Below, one piece after another: positions 1-13,800 of a stretch of DNA of 64,000 bases (its first letter is position 1; each line of letters opens with the position of its first letter). A model generated the notes under the pieces. The model did no database searches. It worked only from the letters and a program-made list of their open reading frames with translations, and had not been told where the DNA came from. Location of the stretch: positions 27,163,866 through 27,227,865 of the forward strand of contig CM046298.1 of NCBI GenBank assembly GCA_025267735.1, written 5' to 3'. A program made the translations under genes and the position numbers. This stretch comes from Mactra quadrangularis (Eukaryota; Mollusca; Bivalvia; Venerida; Mactridae).

Positions 1-764
1 GCAGACTGTGAATAATACCGCTGTGAAATTAGCATGCAAACCTTGGTCTCAAATAGAAATTACGAAATCAAAATGTGATTAATAGTGTTTTCGTCTAGAT
101 GAAAGCTACGCATTGATTGGTCGACACAAAGTTCATCTCGACGTGACCTTCCACGGAGACAGTAGAGATCCTGTATGACAACGCTCTACAGGATATCTGT
201 TTACGGAGATTGAGTAAATTGGCTAATTAGTTCTTTATGCCACTTGTTTTCCGATTTTAACAGTGACAAAAGATGCCAAGAAAATACAAGAAAATCACAT
301 TTGGTCGACGGTATCTAAGAATCCATTTCACACAGTTCTGGAAAAGACCTGACAATTGTTTCGTGTTAACTGTTGTAGCAACAAACAAAATGGGGGAAGT
401 ATTCAGTATGAACAAAGATTAAGACAGATAAAATGTGCTAACAAAGACATAGTCGGTACATAAACTTAATGTAGATGTGTGACTATTTTCCAACGTATGT
501 GCTAACACGTCTCCTGGGGAAACCTCTCAGACTTAAAGATCATTGTTTCTTTGCTGTAAATATCCGTAAAATCAACGATTCCGCATCAAACCAAAGAATA
601 CATCAATTAAATTAAATCTAGACAAATATAAATTCCACACCGGTAAAGACATATAGATATATAACATAAGGAAAAAAGATTTATTTATTCTAAATAAAAG
701 AGCATTTCTTTGGGAAGATTTCCCTAAGGACGGTATAACTTTATGGATATCTTCCAGCTAACGT
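1..764. other. Non-coding, nothing recognised
   Basis: AT-rich DNA without open frames, repeats or RNA genes that I can support. Confidence 0.5.
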
Positions 765-786
765 ATGCTTCTATTGTGTTCTGACA

Positions 787-879
787 ATGAAATTCGTAAA
801 AAAGATTACTTTGATCGGATTTTTCTATCTTTTGTATCTTTTATGTTTTTTATTTCTTGTCCCAAGTCTAAATTTATAG
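787..879 (+). CDS. Possible 30-residue membrane-anchor ORF
   Basis: ATG opens a short frame with a basic N-terminus (MKFVKK) followed by a long hydrophobic run rich in Leu and Phe, ending at TAG. It looks like a signal anchor and overlaps a longer ORF in another frame (765-962). No donor site precedes the stop and no partner exon was found. A chance ORF is the simplest explanation. Confidence 0.1.
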   Translation: MKFVKKITLIGFFYLLYLLCFLFLVPSLNL

Positions 880-1330
880 ATACATCAGTTATTGAAGAAG
901 GTAAATTGATATTGACTACAATAAAACATGAAGAGAATCTTAACTTTGGAAGTATAATTTGATTTTTTGGAGCGTATTTATTCAGTGTTGGGAATCACGT
1001 GGCCTTTATGGTTCCTTACACGGCAAAACCGTTGTGGGTTTGGGAGAACTACCGCTAGAATTTTTTTTTGATGCTGCTTAGATTGCACTAGGTCTGATAA
1101 AAATTGGTTACATATAAATGTCATTTATCTTGTCTTTTTCATCTAAATTTGTTGAACTGGTCGTCATTTTTGCCGTGTTAAGAATATATATGTCACGTGA
1201 TTCCCTACACGTATACTTTCGCGGATAGAGATGAAAGTATAAGCGATGTCTCCTAAAATAGACGTATATACTAGTAACTATGTAAATTAAAAGTGGTAGG
1301 TTGAGAGAACTGATAAAGAAATTATATCAA

Positions 1331-1673
1331 AGGTACTCATTCACAGATTTCAACTTAAATATCAATTTTTTGTAAAACTATCAAAATTGTATGGAAACTT
1401 TTCCGAAGCAGGAAAGTAGTGTACTGATAATGACAAGTTTAGTGCAAATTGATATATAACTACAAAAGATGGTGTTTCATGTAGTAAAAATCTAACCCGT
1501 ATGTCACGCTATAGACACTCTTATTGCATTTTTGTGACTTTTGTTGTATATTTCTTGCAACCTATTGGTCAGTTTGCCTTAAAATATTATGAATTAATAC
1601 TTTAAAACAATTACAGACACTGAATGGTATTTTGACAATATAGAAAAATTAAACCCAATCTGTGAACTAGTAC
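1331..1673 (+). mobile_element. MITE of the AGGTAC family (copy 1)
   Basis: The element begins AGGTACTCATTCACAGATTT and ends with its inverted complement (AATCTGTGAACTAGTAC). The interior matches the copies at 31856, 42919 and 46080 (blocks such as ATGTCACGCTATAGACA and TTTCTTGCAACCTATTGG). The last few bases have decayed, and no TTAA flanks remain. Confidence 0.75.
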
Positions 1674-1909
1674 ACATTTCTTTCATATGTTTCAAACGCT
1701 TTATTCAATTGCATCAAATTGCAAACAATTGGAGGATAACATGCTATTTTTGAAAAGAAATACCAAACACGGTTGATTATATGTTAGCGTTCAAATTCGC
1801 TATGGTTCACATTGGACTCAAAGTCCTACAACTTAAATGAATCACTACTTGTATCTCCGATAAGAATTAATGTCTTTTACATCTACATCTACGGTATAAT
1901 AACTTTACA

Positions 1910-4900
1910 ACATTGTCAGATGTAGTTCTTGTTATCAAAGAAATAAAACAACTTTCCTTAATTCAAGTAGACATATTGTTCGATAATTGTTTTATTTTAT
2001 CTGAGAAAATAATGCTAGTAGTCACATCAGACAAGACCAATTATACAATTATAATTTATATGTCACATTATAAGTGTAAAACATCAGATTCAGTTAGAAT
2101 TGTATACTACTAGTTGTATAATTCTTAAAGACAGTATTCGAATTTTACGTATAATAAATACATTTATAAATGTTGTAATTAATTCAGTTATTTCAAAATT
2201 AATGTCTGGCGGACAGTTGTTACAATTGTAACGCTTACTTCAACGTCATTTGAAAGGCTTAATATACAAATGTAGGGTATTACACTTAAGTAATACATCT
2301 TTTAAGGATTAAACAAGTTTACCTATCAGTTTGCGTAGCGCAGTAAAATATCACAAGGTACATAAGTAAGTTCCAAACTCCATCTTTTAGTATTGAAAAA
2401 AGGTCTGTTTACAAAATTGTCCAAGAAAACATTGTAAAAACATGTATACAATCAAAAGGATTAAGATCAGAGTGAGTTTTACTAAGTATTTAGTTACCTT
2501 GCTTTTTGTTCATTTCTAACGCAAATTACAACCATTAAGCATTGTATTTTTGGCATTATTCATCAACACAGCACTCAGTAACAAATTGTTTGGCATCTTA
2601 ATTATTCTGACCTGTGACAGTCTAGTCCAGAGACATAAACCCCATGCCATTTGTTGTACCATCATATTATAATTATATATTCCAGTAGTTATCTATAATC
2701 AGTCTAAAACTATGTAAATGTGTATTTTATAGTTCATAAATAAACATACGACGATAAAAACTTCGTTCTTCACCATTCCTTGGGAATGAATATTAAAATA
2801 CATCGATATTCAAATGATGTTTGGACCAAGTAAGAGCAATGAATGAACGATTGTATCTTTTTTATTATCTCTTTAATGCTAGCTTTCTATTTTTATGTAG
2901 GAGTTGATGTACATTCAGTATATAGCGCCTATTCCTTATGGAAGCGACTGTAAATTATTTCTATTTGACACATCCGGGCACGGTTATTCATTCTTTATTG
3001 CAATATGATTTCCCTACGGAAAGAAAAAACATAGAACTCTATTACTTACATATTCAGTGTTGGCATTCATGCTTCTTGGCACTCTTGTTGCATACTTAAG
3101 TAAACGGTGTATATCGTTCAGTTTAAACTGTAGAAATTACTAGAAAACATTTAACAGAATTTTATCATTTTAAGTTAATTCAGAACACACATATCACTGT
3201 TTCTCAATACTTAATTGGCTTTCTTTCAAAAGGAGATCAGTATACTCTTACATCGTAGGTCTTAAGCATTGTAACTTTTTAAGAAAATGCGTGGCTCTCA
3301 AACACATTAATTAGACCTGCTCCATCTCTTACTCTCATCCATGCTTACAGCTTAAATTCTACGATTTATTTCTGCTACAAGGGCACATTTCCAAAATCAG
3401 AAAAATAAATTTTCTGCATCTCTCTAGCGTATGATTTGATAGAAAATAAGACTAATTAAATGCAAAGCCAGTCGAAGTTTTGCTTACATCTTATCTGAAA
3501 CGAAATTAACCGGTGTATTCCGAACTAAGCCGAATAAAGTATTTCATTGTATCTAAAATGTCAGTGGCTTGTCATGCGAATGATTTTATAGCACAGAATA
3601 AATAATACAATTCACTGATTTATCTTAAGCTAAGATAGTGTTCAAGGATTTCCTGTAAAAACAGATTCATGATAAGTAAGATCTATTTCATATCAAATTG
3701 AACTGTTTCAGGAAACGCTATAATAAAATGTTCTTCAAACTGGTTAGTGTTACATGCTTCAAGAGTGAACAGATTTGCCAGATGTTCAAATAAGGCATCA
3801 TTTACAATTTATTTAGTAAATGACCACATGAACTATCCTTCCTGAGAACCAAATTTGATGTAATAGATTTTTGTTAAAATGACAAAAAAAAACCTTAAAT
3901 GAATAATGGAAAACTCGATTCATATTTTAAAAGAACACTCCCAAAACATCACACTTAAGAAAAACATTCTTGTTAATGCTCACGCTTTTATCAGTAATAA
4001 GAGGATCTCTCCTAAAAGAAAAATCGACATTTTAAATCTGCTTTTTGTAATATATTTGCAATGGACGTCTTATGGGAATTGAAACTAATTTAAACTGAAT
4101 AATATTAGTTAATTAAATCGCTCTGGCATTTTTATAAAAATCCCAGATTGATATAAAAGATTCAATGAAAAGAAAAAGATATTTTATTGTTATTTTCAAT
4201 ATCATTGATAAAATATTAAATAATTTGACTAGAAACATGAACAAAGTTCACTATAATAGTATGTATGAACTTATACATGATCGGCATACGTTGTCCCAAA
4301 AGGTAACATGTTTAAATATTCTGTTTAATATTGTTTAGGTATTGTAATAAACAACATCAATAGAAAATACATCATGTTAGTTAATGACGGTTTAAAACAG
4401 ACATAAAGAATCAAAACTGAAACGACTAGAGTAACTCAACGGCATACATCGAATTCAATATAATTTTCTACATATTCAAGCGAAATAAATGTCCAATTCG
4501 TTGATCACTCAGCTAATTACAAACATTGTTCACACTCAAAAGACGGAGCATAACTTGAAATTTACGGCGTAAGGACGTTTTGATTACCAAGAAAGCTAAC
4601 ATGTAACCGTGAACTATAGAGCCATAATAAGAAGCATAGATTCCATTATTAAATTAAATCACAGCTTGCAAGTAAAAGTGCATTAAATTAATTTACATTT
4701 CACGAAAATGACAATCACATTTCTTAAATGTCATATTGGTAAATAGAATATAATTTATATATAGCAATAAATGTAAAGGGATATCATAATATAGTAAGTG
4801 AAGCAAGAATGATAAATGATAAACTCAAAATCTAATCACATGCATGAAAGAATCAATGTAAATTCTGGAAGCGTCAGCTTATTTTCTGTTAACGCATTGA

Positions 4901-6420
4901 AACAGGGAACGACCAGGTTCATTGTAACGTAAATTCCAACAAGGCAAACGGTGCAATTTAAAAGTGGATGTAATATACTGTCCAGTCACGATTTTGCATC
5001 GTTGTTGTATATTTAATAGCAATAATAGTACATTCAGGGTATTATTTATAAAGAAAATTGTATGCATGCTTAAAAGTAATGCGCATATAGTGAACTATAC
5101 TATCACTAAGCATTCTTTAAACTAAACAATGTCTGATGATTATAATATTGTTTCCCCTATCTCAAGAACGACAGTTTCTAAAACAGATAGTCTTTAAATT
5201 AAAAAAAAGGAAAAAGGATCTGTAACAGATCAAATAGCTTTGCAAAAATGATACAACCAGGTAATTGGTGATTGTTTTAGAGTTGATAATACGGCTTTTA
5301 TAATTGTTTGATTACTACATTTTTCCTTGAATTACAATCTTGAGATAAGAACTAAAATGTTAAGAGATGACCATGTTTATACCTTGGAGTAGATATACCA
5401 AAGACGAATATTAAATATTGGAATATCAAGCAATAACTAAAGCGGAACATAAGCAAGGACGATAATAATCGGAGTAAGGTTACTTAAATATAAGCATAAA
5501 GCATTGGATATATAATCATGTGTATTTGAAAATGTTTTTGGGATGGATATCTGTCCTTCAATTACAAATAAGAGTTAATCTTAATGATATTGTTTCAAAT
5601 ATGTTTTCGTTAAACTAGCATACTTCTTAGTTGTATTTTTATTTACTTTCTACACCATATTTCCTTTTACTTAAAATAATTGATATGCAAAGAAATAAAA
5701 CGTTTGACATTTACTAACATGTAATCGATGAAACATTTAGATTTGAAAAAATGTATCATAAAATGTCATCTGCATATCTTTCAGCGGATGTTATGAATTT
5801 ACACCGGAGACAATAATGCGGACATGAGTTATTTTATATCCAGTTGGAAGCAAGTAAAACGAAACATTCATTGTCATAAACAATTGAAGCTTTTTCTATT
5901 ACGGGATTCTTCTTCCGGATCGTTTTCGTATAACTTTTTTGCGATTCAAATGATGTTTTTGTAATCTTACCCGCACAAACAACATTCAGTTAGAAACGAA
6001 CACAAGCATCTTATTAAGTTTTTGTTTAAATACCAGTGCGTGCTGTCACATTAACTATTGAGTTAATGTTACTTTTGTCATTCAGAGGGTTTTGTCAAGT
6101 AAAAATAAAAATTCACAATTTCTAATGAAAAACATTTTAAGTTTTCTTCCTGTCACACAAAACATCAATTAATTTCGATATGTTCACATCATTGACACAT
6201 ATTTTAGCAACTGAAACTCTCGACTGAAGTTTATTCACTTGTTGAAATATCATATTATCTTATAGGAGGTTCATGTTGCTATAGGGAGAGAATTAATTGA
6301 AAGTTCGGTGAAATAAATTGAATTTTACTTTGAAAATCAATACTTATTTCTCTGAATTTGATATAAAATTCTCATAAGTGTAAATACTTACTTTTAAGTC
6401 GAGTACGTTACTACTTGGAG
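1910..6420. repeat. Segmental duplication, unit A
   Basis: Collinear with 6615-10200. Matching landmarks include CTTGTTATCAAAGAA (1928 and 6627), the exon-like block at 2915-3008, TGTCATGCGAATGATTT (3572 and 7614), GCTTGCAAGTAAAAGTG (4664 and 8226) and TCTGTAACAGA (5218 and 9528). Identity is roughly 80-90 percent by eye, with many indels. No gene is evident apart from the weak exon-like block. Confidence 0.8.
2901..3008 (+). CDS. Candidate duplicated terminal exon, copy A
   Basis: After a pyrimidine-rich acceptor-like stretch (ttctatttttatgtag) an open frame of 35 codons runs to TGA. It contains YIAPIPYGSD, LFLFDTSG and SFFIAI. The same frame, phase and stop recur in the duplicated copy at 6946-7053. 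No family is recognised and no upstream exon was found. Of the codon changes between copies, most alter the residue, which argues against strong purifying selection. It may be a decayed exon or plain repeat DNA. Confidence 0.25.
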   Translation, partial: ELMYIQYIAPIPYGSDCKLFLFDTSGHGYSFFIAI

Positions 6421-6945
6421 ATAGCAAACACGAATTTAGTTACTCATTTTTGAAATTGTCATTAAATTTAAATTATCCATATCGTAAAACATTATTGTTT
6501 CTTTAAAATAAAACCAATTTGTACAATCTCTATGCAATCATATATATATATACCTCTGATAAGATACATATCGTCTATACATATATTATTTTATAAGTAG
6601 GCTACTGTATTGTTTGATGTATTTCTTGTTATCAAAGAATGAAACAACTTTCATTAATTCATACTTTGTGCCATAATTTGTCTAATTGTACAAAAATCCG
6701 TTTGGAAAGCAGTAAACTACTAATGTGTGTTTAATTTTGTAATTTCACACTCCGATGAACGCCCATGATTATTATTAAACCGTGTAAATGTGATTTATAG
6801 TTCTTAATTAAAGATATTACTATATACTAAGGTTATCATACTGTTATACACCAATATTCAAATAGTGTTGAAACCGATAGGAGGTATTATTGAACAATGG
6901 CAGCATTTTTATTATCCTTTTAATGTTATATATCTATTTTGTAAG

Positions 6946-7053
6946 AGTTTGAGGTCCATCCAGTATATAGCGCCTATTCCTCGTGGAAGCGACAGTAAAT
7001 TATTACTATTTGACACATCCGGGCACGATTATTCATTCTTTATTGCAATATGA
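6946..7053 (+). CDS. Candidate duplicated terminal exon, copy B
   Basis: This is the counterpart of 2901-3008, with 35 codons to TGA after an acceptor-like atatctattttgtaag. It contains SIQYIAPIPRGSD and LLLFDTSGHD. About seven substitutions separate the copies from the conserved CAG-side block to the stop, higher identity than the surrounding duplicated DNA as judged by eye. Only one of those changes is silent. The surrounding frame also opens upstream from 6865. Confidence 0.25.
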   Translation, partial: SLRSIQYIAPIPRGSDSKLLLFDTSGHDYSFFIAI

Positions 7054-8202
7054 TTTCCCTGTAGGACAGGAAAACATTCCACAAAACTCTATTACTTACA
7101 CATTCGGTGTTGGCATTCATGTTTCTTGGCACTACTATTGAATACAAAACTGTATATAATATTCAATTTAGAAGCAATAGCATAGACACGATTAGAAGAC
7201 ATTTTCTGGAATCTTAGCCGTTTAAGAAAACTCAGGACACGTATATAACTGTTAACAAAAAGATCGCCTTTGGATGTTTTTTCGTAGAAAAAAATAGATC
7301 ACCATACTAGTACATCAGCAAACAGTAATACCGTTACTCTTTAGATAAACGTAAATGAATCTCAAATGCATTAACTTGGTCTGACCAAACCTAAAACCCT
7401 CATTTATTTTTGCAGCTTTAATTGTACGATTTGTTTCTGCTACAAGAACAAATTTTCCAAACCAGGCTAGCCAATTTTCTGCATCTCTCTAGCGTATGAT
7501 TTGATAGAAAATAACTAATTATGTGCAAACGTCTCATCTGTAACGGAATAGACCGATGTATTACGAATTTAGCCGAATGAAGTATTTCATTATAACTAAT
7601 GTGTCAGTGGTTTGTCATGCGAATGATTTAATAGAACAGAATAAATAATTAAATTCACTGATTGATCTTAAGCTTAGAGTGTTATCAAGGATTCCTTGTG
7701 AAAACAGCTTAGACGTTTTTCATGATAAGGAAACATCTATTTCGTATCTCAAGAAACTGTTATAAGATACGCAATAATAAAATGTACCTATAGTTATTGG
7801 TTTTACAATCTTAAATTCGGCAACAACCATTTGTTTTAACTGTTGTAACTACGTTCTACCGATTTCGTCACTGGAGGTTTTACAAAGCGCTTCGATCAAT
7901 TGTTCGTGTATGGTATTTTATAACTGATTAGAACTATATATGAAAAAAATGTTAGATAATCTAACATCTTCGTTAAATTAAGCAATCAGTTTTACAAAAA
8001 CATATGTTACAATTCAGGTAAGATATACAAGCTATTTAGTAAATGACTATACAGGCTATCCTACCGAAGCATCAAAGTTAGATTGTAAATGTTCCATTAG
8101 TAACAGAATACGTAAATACTTTATAGATATAATATAAGTATCACATTCTACAGAGGGTGATAGAACGGAATGTTCAACCGAGGCTTAAGCCTTGTCAAGG
8201 GT

Positions 8203-9040
8203 ATTATTTATTTCATTAAAAGACAACTTGCAAGTAAAAGTGTAATAAATTGAATTACATTTTGTATGACAGAACCTATTTTTTCATTAACTAACAAACT
8301 GCAAGTAAAAATTTAATAAATATAATTACATTTTGTAGGGTAAACCCTTTTCTTCAATAAATAACAACTTACAAGTAAAATAGTAATTAATTGAATTACA
8401 TTTTGTATGACAGAACCTATTTTTTCATTAACTAACAAATTGCAAGTAAAAATTTAATAAATATAATTACATTTTGTAGGGTAAACCCTTTTCTTCAATA
8501 AATAACAACTTACAAGTAAAATAGTAATAAATTGAATTACATTTTGTATGACAGAACCTATTTTTTCATTAACTAACAAATTGCAAGTAAAAAATTAATA
8601 GATATAATTACATTTTGTAGGGGAGAACCTTTTTTTATTAAATAACAACTTGCAAGTAAACATGTAAAAAAATGAATTATATTTTGTAGCGTAGAACGTT
8701 TTATTATATTAAATAACAAATTGCAAGTAAAAGTGTTATAAATTTAATAACATTTTGTTGGGTAGAACTTTTTTGTCATTAAATAACAACTTAAATAAAT
8801 TTAATTACATTTTTATAGGGTTGAACCAATTATTTCATTAAACAACAAACTGTAAGTAAAAGTGTATTTAATTTCATTTCATTTTATAGGGTTGAACCAA
8901 TTATTTCATTAAATAACAAATTGCAAGTAAAAGTGTAATAAATTTAATTACATTTTGTAGGGTAGAACCTATTACATGTGTATTGTATAGTTATCAAATA
9001 ACAACTTGCAAGAAAAAAGTATAATGAATTTCACGAAAAT
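8203..9040. repeat. Tandem satellite, ~70 bp monomer with 141 bp dimer order
   Basis: The motif [T]GCAAGTAAAA recurs near 8230, 8301, 8371, 8442, 8512, 8583, 8652, 8723, 8850 and 8921, giving spacing of 70-71 bases. Alternate monomers differ: one ends TGTATGACAGAACC and the next TGTAGGGTAAACCC. The 141-base dimer is therefore the recent unit between about 8230 and 8650. Later monomers are more degenerate. Confidence 0.85.
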
Positions 9041-10240
9041 GACAATTTCATCTTAACAATATTATATTGTAAATAGCATATAATTTATATATACCAATCA
9101 ACATAATGGGATTTTATAATCTAGTTGTATCATGTGCATGAAAAAATCAATGTAAAATCCTAGAAGCGATGGAAATTTTATTATGGAATTATTATTATCC
9201 CGCATAAATATGTAGAATATAATAAAATAGAACGCAATTTCAATTAGAATGATCGATCACAAGAACGCAAAACGTGCGACATGCAAAAATATGCGGCTCG
9301 AAGACCATATATGCCATAAAGCAATAAAATACATTCATTAAATTTCATATTCATAAAGAAGGCGTTTATAACGTAAATAGTGTGATAATCAGCCACGCTG
9401 TCAATACAGGCATGCTTTAGTATGCCCATATTTTATAACCTTTATATTGTTTTCCTGTTTCCCCTTAACTATGAAAGGCATTCGATCAGAAAGAGAGTCA
9501 CTCCAATACACAATAAGCGTGAAAATGGTCTGTAACAGAGCAAATAGTGTTACCATGATAATAATGTAACCAGACAATCAGTGATTGTAGCGTTGATAAT
9601 ACAGCTTTTATAAATGTTTGATTACATTTATCCTTGTAGGGAACATTATGATATTGAGATAAGACATGAACTGTTTAGTAATAAGTGATAGCCATGTTTA
9701 TTCCCTTGTCAATACCTGGGAAAAGATATACTGGAGATTTAAACTTAACATGAAGTAACTGATATTGTTCAAATATTGCATTTGTGACATGAAGTGAAGC
9801 GTGACGCGATGATAATCGCTGTCGATACACTTCGACACAAGAATAAATCATTGAATTCATTAGCGCGTGTATTAAAAGTAGATTCTTTTTTAATTTTACA
9901 CAAAGCTTAATTGCACACAAAGCAGAAAGTACTGATATATCAAATTTAGAAATTCAATTTAATCAGAAACTGTTTGTTTCTCTTGTTTGTCACAAATAGT
10001 ATCAATTTATTTTGATATACTCACTTCCATTGTCACCAATCTTAACACCACAAATACTGAAGTAAATTTATTTTCTAAATGAAATGTTAGATTATAAAAC
10101 AGAAACTTCCATTTGCTTTAAGGAATGCCTTAATTTAAATCTTAAATAAAATAAATTGAAGTTTACTTTGCAAATCAATATATATCTATCGTAACCGGTA
10201 ACAATATTACCAGATTTCAAACACATACTTAACGTCGGGA

Positions 10241-11699
10241 ACACAATTCTCAACAGACTGACAGAAGATGTATTTCGATTACAGTAGTTAACATTTTAAT
10301 ATGGATATTGCTTTATGTAAGGACAAACATTGTGCATAAATATCAAACAAAATGTTGCCTCGTTTTGAACCTGCTGAACGTTATATATTTATGTCCATAA
10401 ATTGATATTTTACGAGCAAATACATTTAGCTTGCAAACTCTTAGCAATACTTTAGAACGAGCATACATTTTCTTAATGATATGTTTTGATTGGTATTTTG
10501 GTTGATTAATTTATGTTTTTGGTAGTGTGTGTGTTTGCAAACGTTAAGTATTAGTTAATGTACCATTATCTCTGTAGTTCTGTCTGTAATAAAGTTTGCA
10601 ATAGAATAAAATGTATTCAAATATAATCAAAAGACGATATGTATGCTATTTTATTATATAAATGCACCAATGACAAAGGTTAAACATCACTGAAAAAATT
10701 GTAGCTGCGTCTAATAAAAGCTATAGAGCACCTAATAGCAATATGTACATATAGTCACCGAACTAATTGAATACAGTCGTGATTTATATGTAGACAAAGA
10801 AGACAAAGAAGACAGTTGTTACTGTTATTAGCAATTGTACCTATTAAATGTACCAATTAAATATTATTAAAAAGGCTTTCTGAGTACGAATTCTAATTAA
10901 TCTACGACATTTTACTGAATGATAGAAATAAAGGAACATACATTTTCACTACTTTAATCAATGATTATACTGTTAATTTCAGGAAGTTCTAAGAACTTTG
11001 TTATTCTTAAAGATTTGATGAACCAAGAATTTAAATATTTGATAAGTAATGGTCATAGAAACTTAATGAACGAAATATCATTTTCGAACTTGTTATTTGG
11101 TTTTGTTTTCCAGGCTTTAAGAGATTCCAGTGTCATCATCATTGATATATATGAATGTGATCAGTGCCAATACCATTATACTTTACAATGGTTGATTTAA
11201 AGTTAACAACCGATACAGATAATACTAATTATTTTACAAGTAGACCAAGTGATCGCTTCGAAAAGGACAGCGATACGAAGGAAAATAACAATTCATGTCG
11301 TATATAGGGTTGAATATCAGCTACACTTGTTTTAGTTATATTTAATATTAAAGGAAGAAAATTGCTTTGTTTGACAGAGCAGAGCATGCAGCGCATTAGG
11401 TTGTCTTGATTTGCACTATGAAACTTTTACAAAAATATAAAGATCAAGCACGTTTACTGACCTTAGACCTCCAAAAGTAATATTCTTCATACTATGTATC
11501 GAATAAACCGTTTGCATGCTATCATTGCTATACTCCCACATAGCCAAAACTCTTTGTTTCATATATCTAGTTGAAGGTTAAGATATCCTTTTATGAATGT
11601 ATGTATTTCTACACATCAATGTCACTATCACTTCTTCCGTATGTTTATTATTTAGCCCTAAACACACTATCCAGTTGATTACATCAAAAACTTTGTCAG
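10241..11699. other. Non-coding, nothing recognised
   Basis: AT-rich DNA. An ORF at 10961-11200 has no recognisable domain and no support. Confidence 0.4.
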
Positions 11700-13386
11700 C
11701 CTATATCAAACGCCGCAAACACAGACACCGTCATTAATTTTAAATTTACTTTTAAATCGTCTTCAGGAAATTGAATTGCTCTGACATATTTTTCTGGTGA
11801 TTTGCATTAGCATTAAAATCTAGTCCAGATTGAATTGAAAACTAAATCTAGCTTAATTAACTTTTCTGACAAAAAGCAGAAGGTAATCTTTTAGTTTTAG
11901 ATCTCCAATTGTTGAATAATGAGTGATATGTCATGCGATAATGCTATATTAAGTTGATGGGTTTTTTTTCAGGAACTGTTGCATGGAAGTAATTAATGTG
12001 GTAATGGGTGATTTGTTAACGTAAACAAGATTCAGTTGTCTGAATTCTTTGCATTATTCCATATAATTTAGATGTTACAGCCGGTTAGTGCATTTTAACA
12101 CTTCCCAATTTAGTTGTGTAATTCTTTCAAGAAATTCTTTCATTTCAAAATAGTGTTAATAATCATATACAATTGTCTGTCTGAAATCATTCTACAAGGT
12201 TTCGATACTAAACGTTCAAGTATACCTCGATGCTAGACTCATACAAGTTTCAAATTGAATAAATATTTTAGAGTTGGTAAAACATGTGTCTGGTGCATAA
12301 AATAAATTTCACTCATTACTTATTATAACACAGCCACAAGGAATGCCATTTGTAACCTTCCAGAGAAATCTAAAAGAAACGTACATCAAATAAATTTGAA
12401 TAAGTAATGAGTGTCACAATCCCTTGCCTGAAAGAAAAACATATATAAAAAAACATTTGACTCATGAAATATGCCTTTAAATCCAAGATGAAATAATCGA
12501 CTGACACTGTTTGATCCTAAATAAATATGATTGATAGATGCAATTCGTCTGTGATGAAAAATTATCATGCACTATGATCAATCAGATAAGACAAGCTTAA
12601 AGCTTATGTTGTAGATCACAGTAGACAACATATATTATCATGTTTATGATATAAATTGTCATGAAGCATGTCTGCAGCATATATCCTAGTTTGAAATCAA
12701 ATAAAAGTCTTGCTCTGTTGAAAGGTAACATGATTCCCCAAAAAGCTTATGATAATTTTCGTTTTATAACAGTAAAGGCAAATAAACTACAAATAAATGC
12801 ATTTAATTGTCAATGTTTCTTACTTACTAATATCAACTTTTATTTTAACATATTAACCAGTTGTTCTAATATTGAACAGTTCCACCATATTAACTATAAT
12901 AACTGTTAAGCAATAAAATAGACAAAACATTTTTATGGATAAATAAAAAATCTATAAAGTACAGTTCCGAGAATGTTTTACTTTATACGAAATATTTGCA
13001 TTTTGAAGTGTACTCCATTTCCAAAGCCATTTGAAAACCAACTTTTTTCAAAAATGCTAAATGATTTTAAAGATGTCTCTGTAATGAAACTGAAACAGCA
13101 ATTACATCAATTAGTTTCCAATCATTCCGAGACAAATAAACTGCACTTAATATAATCATAAAGCCGTTTATGGCTTGAAAAAAAGGATAATGGACACTAA
13201 TCATTTTAAAAAGGGAATCTTGTTACTGAAATGTTGTCATAAAGACAGAACCTTAACCTAGCACAGCCCAATAATTCTAATGAAGATTTCTATTTTTAGA
13301 TATTATGTCTAAGACTGTCTGATGGCATATGATTCTTCTCGTCTTTAGCAAATACATGTATAATAACACAATAAAAATCCAAACGA

Positions 13387-13612
13387 GCCGCCCGGCTAGC
13401 TCAGTTGGTAGCACGCAAGTCTACCAATTATTTTAATTAATAATAGGGCAGTTGTCCGTCACTGACGAAAGTTTGCGATTAGTAGTTGGTTAATAGCTAA
13501 TTGCAGAGATTTAGCCTTTCCAGGAACAGTGAGTTGGTTGACTTACCACCGTGATATGACCTATATAGTGTGTCGCTACGGCGTTAAATCCAACAAACAA
13601 ACAAACAAACTA
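13387..13612 (+). mobile_element. tRNA-derived SINE, family 1, internally deleted
   Basis: Begins GCCGCCCGGCTAGCTCAGTT (tRNA head with A box) and ends ACGGCGTTAAATCC followed by (CAAA)n. Compared with 20207-20510 it lacks the B-box part of the head and the segment around the 'ttcgtgaagctt' block. The head breaks off after CAAGTCTACCAAT and resumes in the body. Confidence 0.85.
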
Positions 13613-13740
13613 AAGATCCAAACACTTTCAGAGCAAATGTTTCCTCAACGGTATGCACTGGAATACTATTTTAGGAACGCTGTCAAACTAACTATCAAAT
13701 ATAACAAGACTTGTAAAAGGAGCGATTTTTTTAATTGTGT

Positions 13741-13800
13741 TTAACGTCATATTCAATACATATTTAGGTTATATGTACGACGACCAGCTCTTCCTACTAC
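13741..13800. repeat. Short dispersed repeat, copy 1
   Basis: TTTAACGTCATATTCAATAC, then ATATTTAGGTTATATGTACG, matches 59981-60020. It looks like the end fragment of a longer dispersed element that cannot be delimited here. Confidence 0.5.

Larger units (their letters stand above)
6615..10200. repeat. Segmental duplication, unit B
   Basis: The second copy of the 1910-6420 segment in direct orientation. It is shorter in its distal part but carries an expanded satellite (8203-9040) where unit A has about one monomer. Confidence 0.8.

Noticed and set aside
8203..9040. CRISPR-like array
   Set aside because: Monomers are contiguous ~70-base tandem repeats without unique spacers, in a eukaryotic context.
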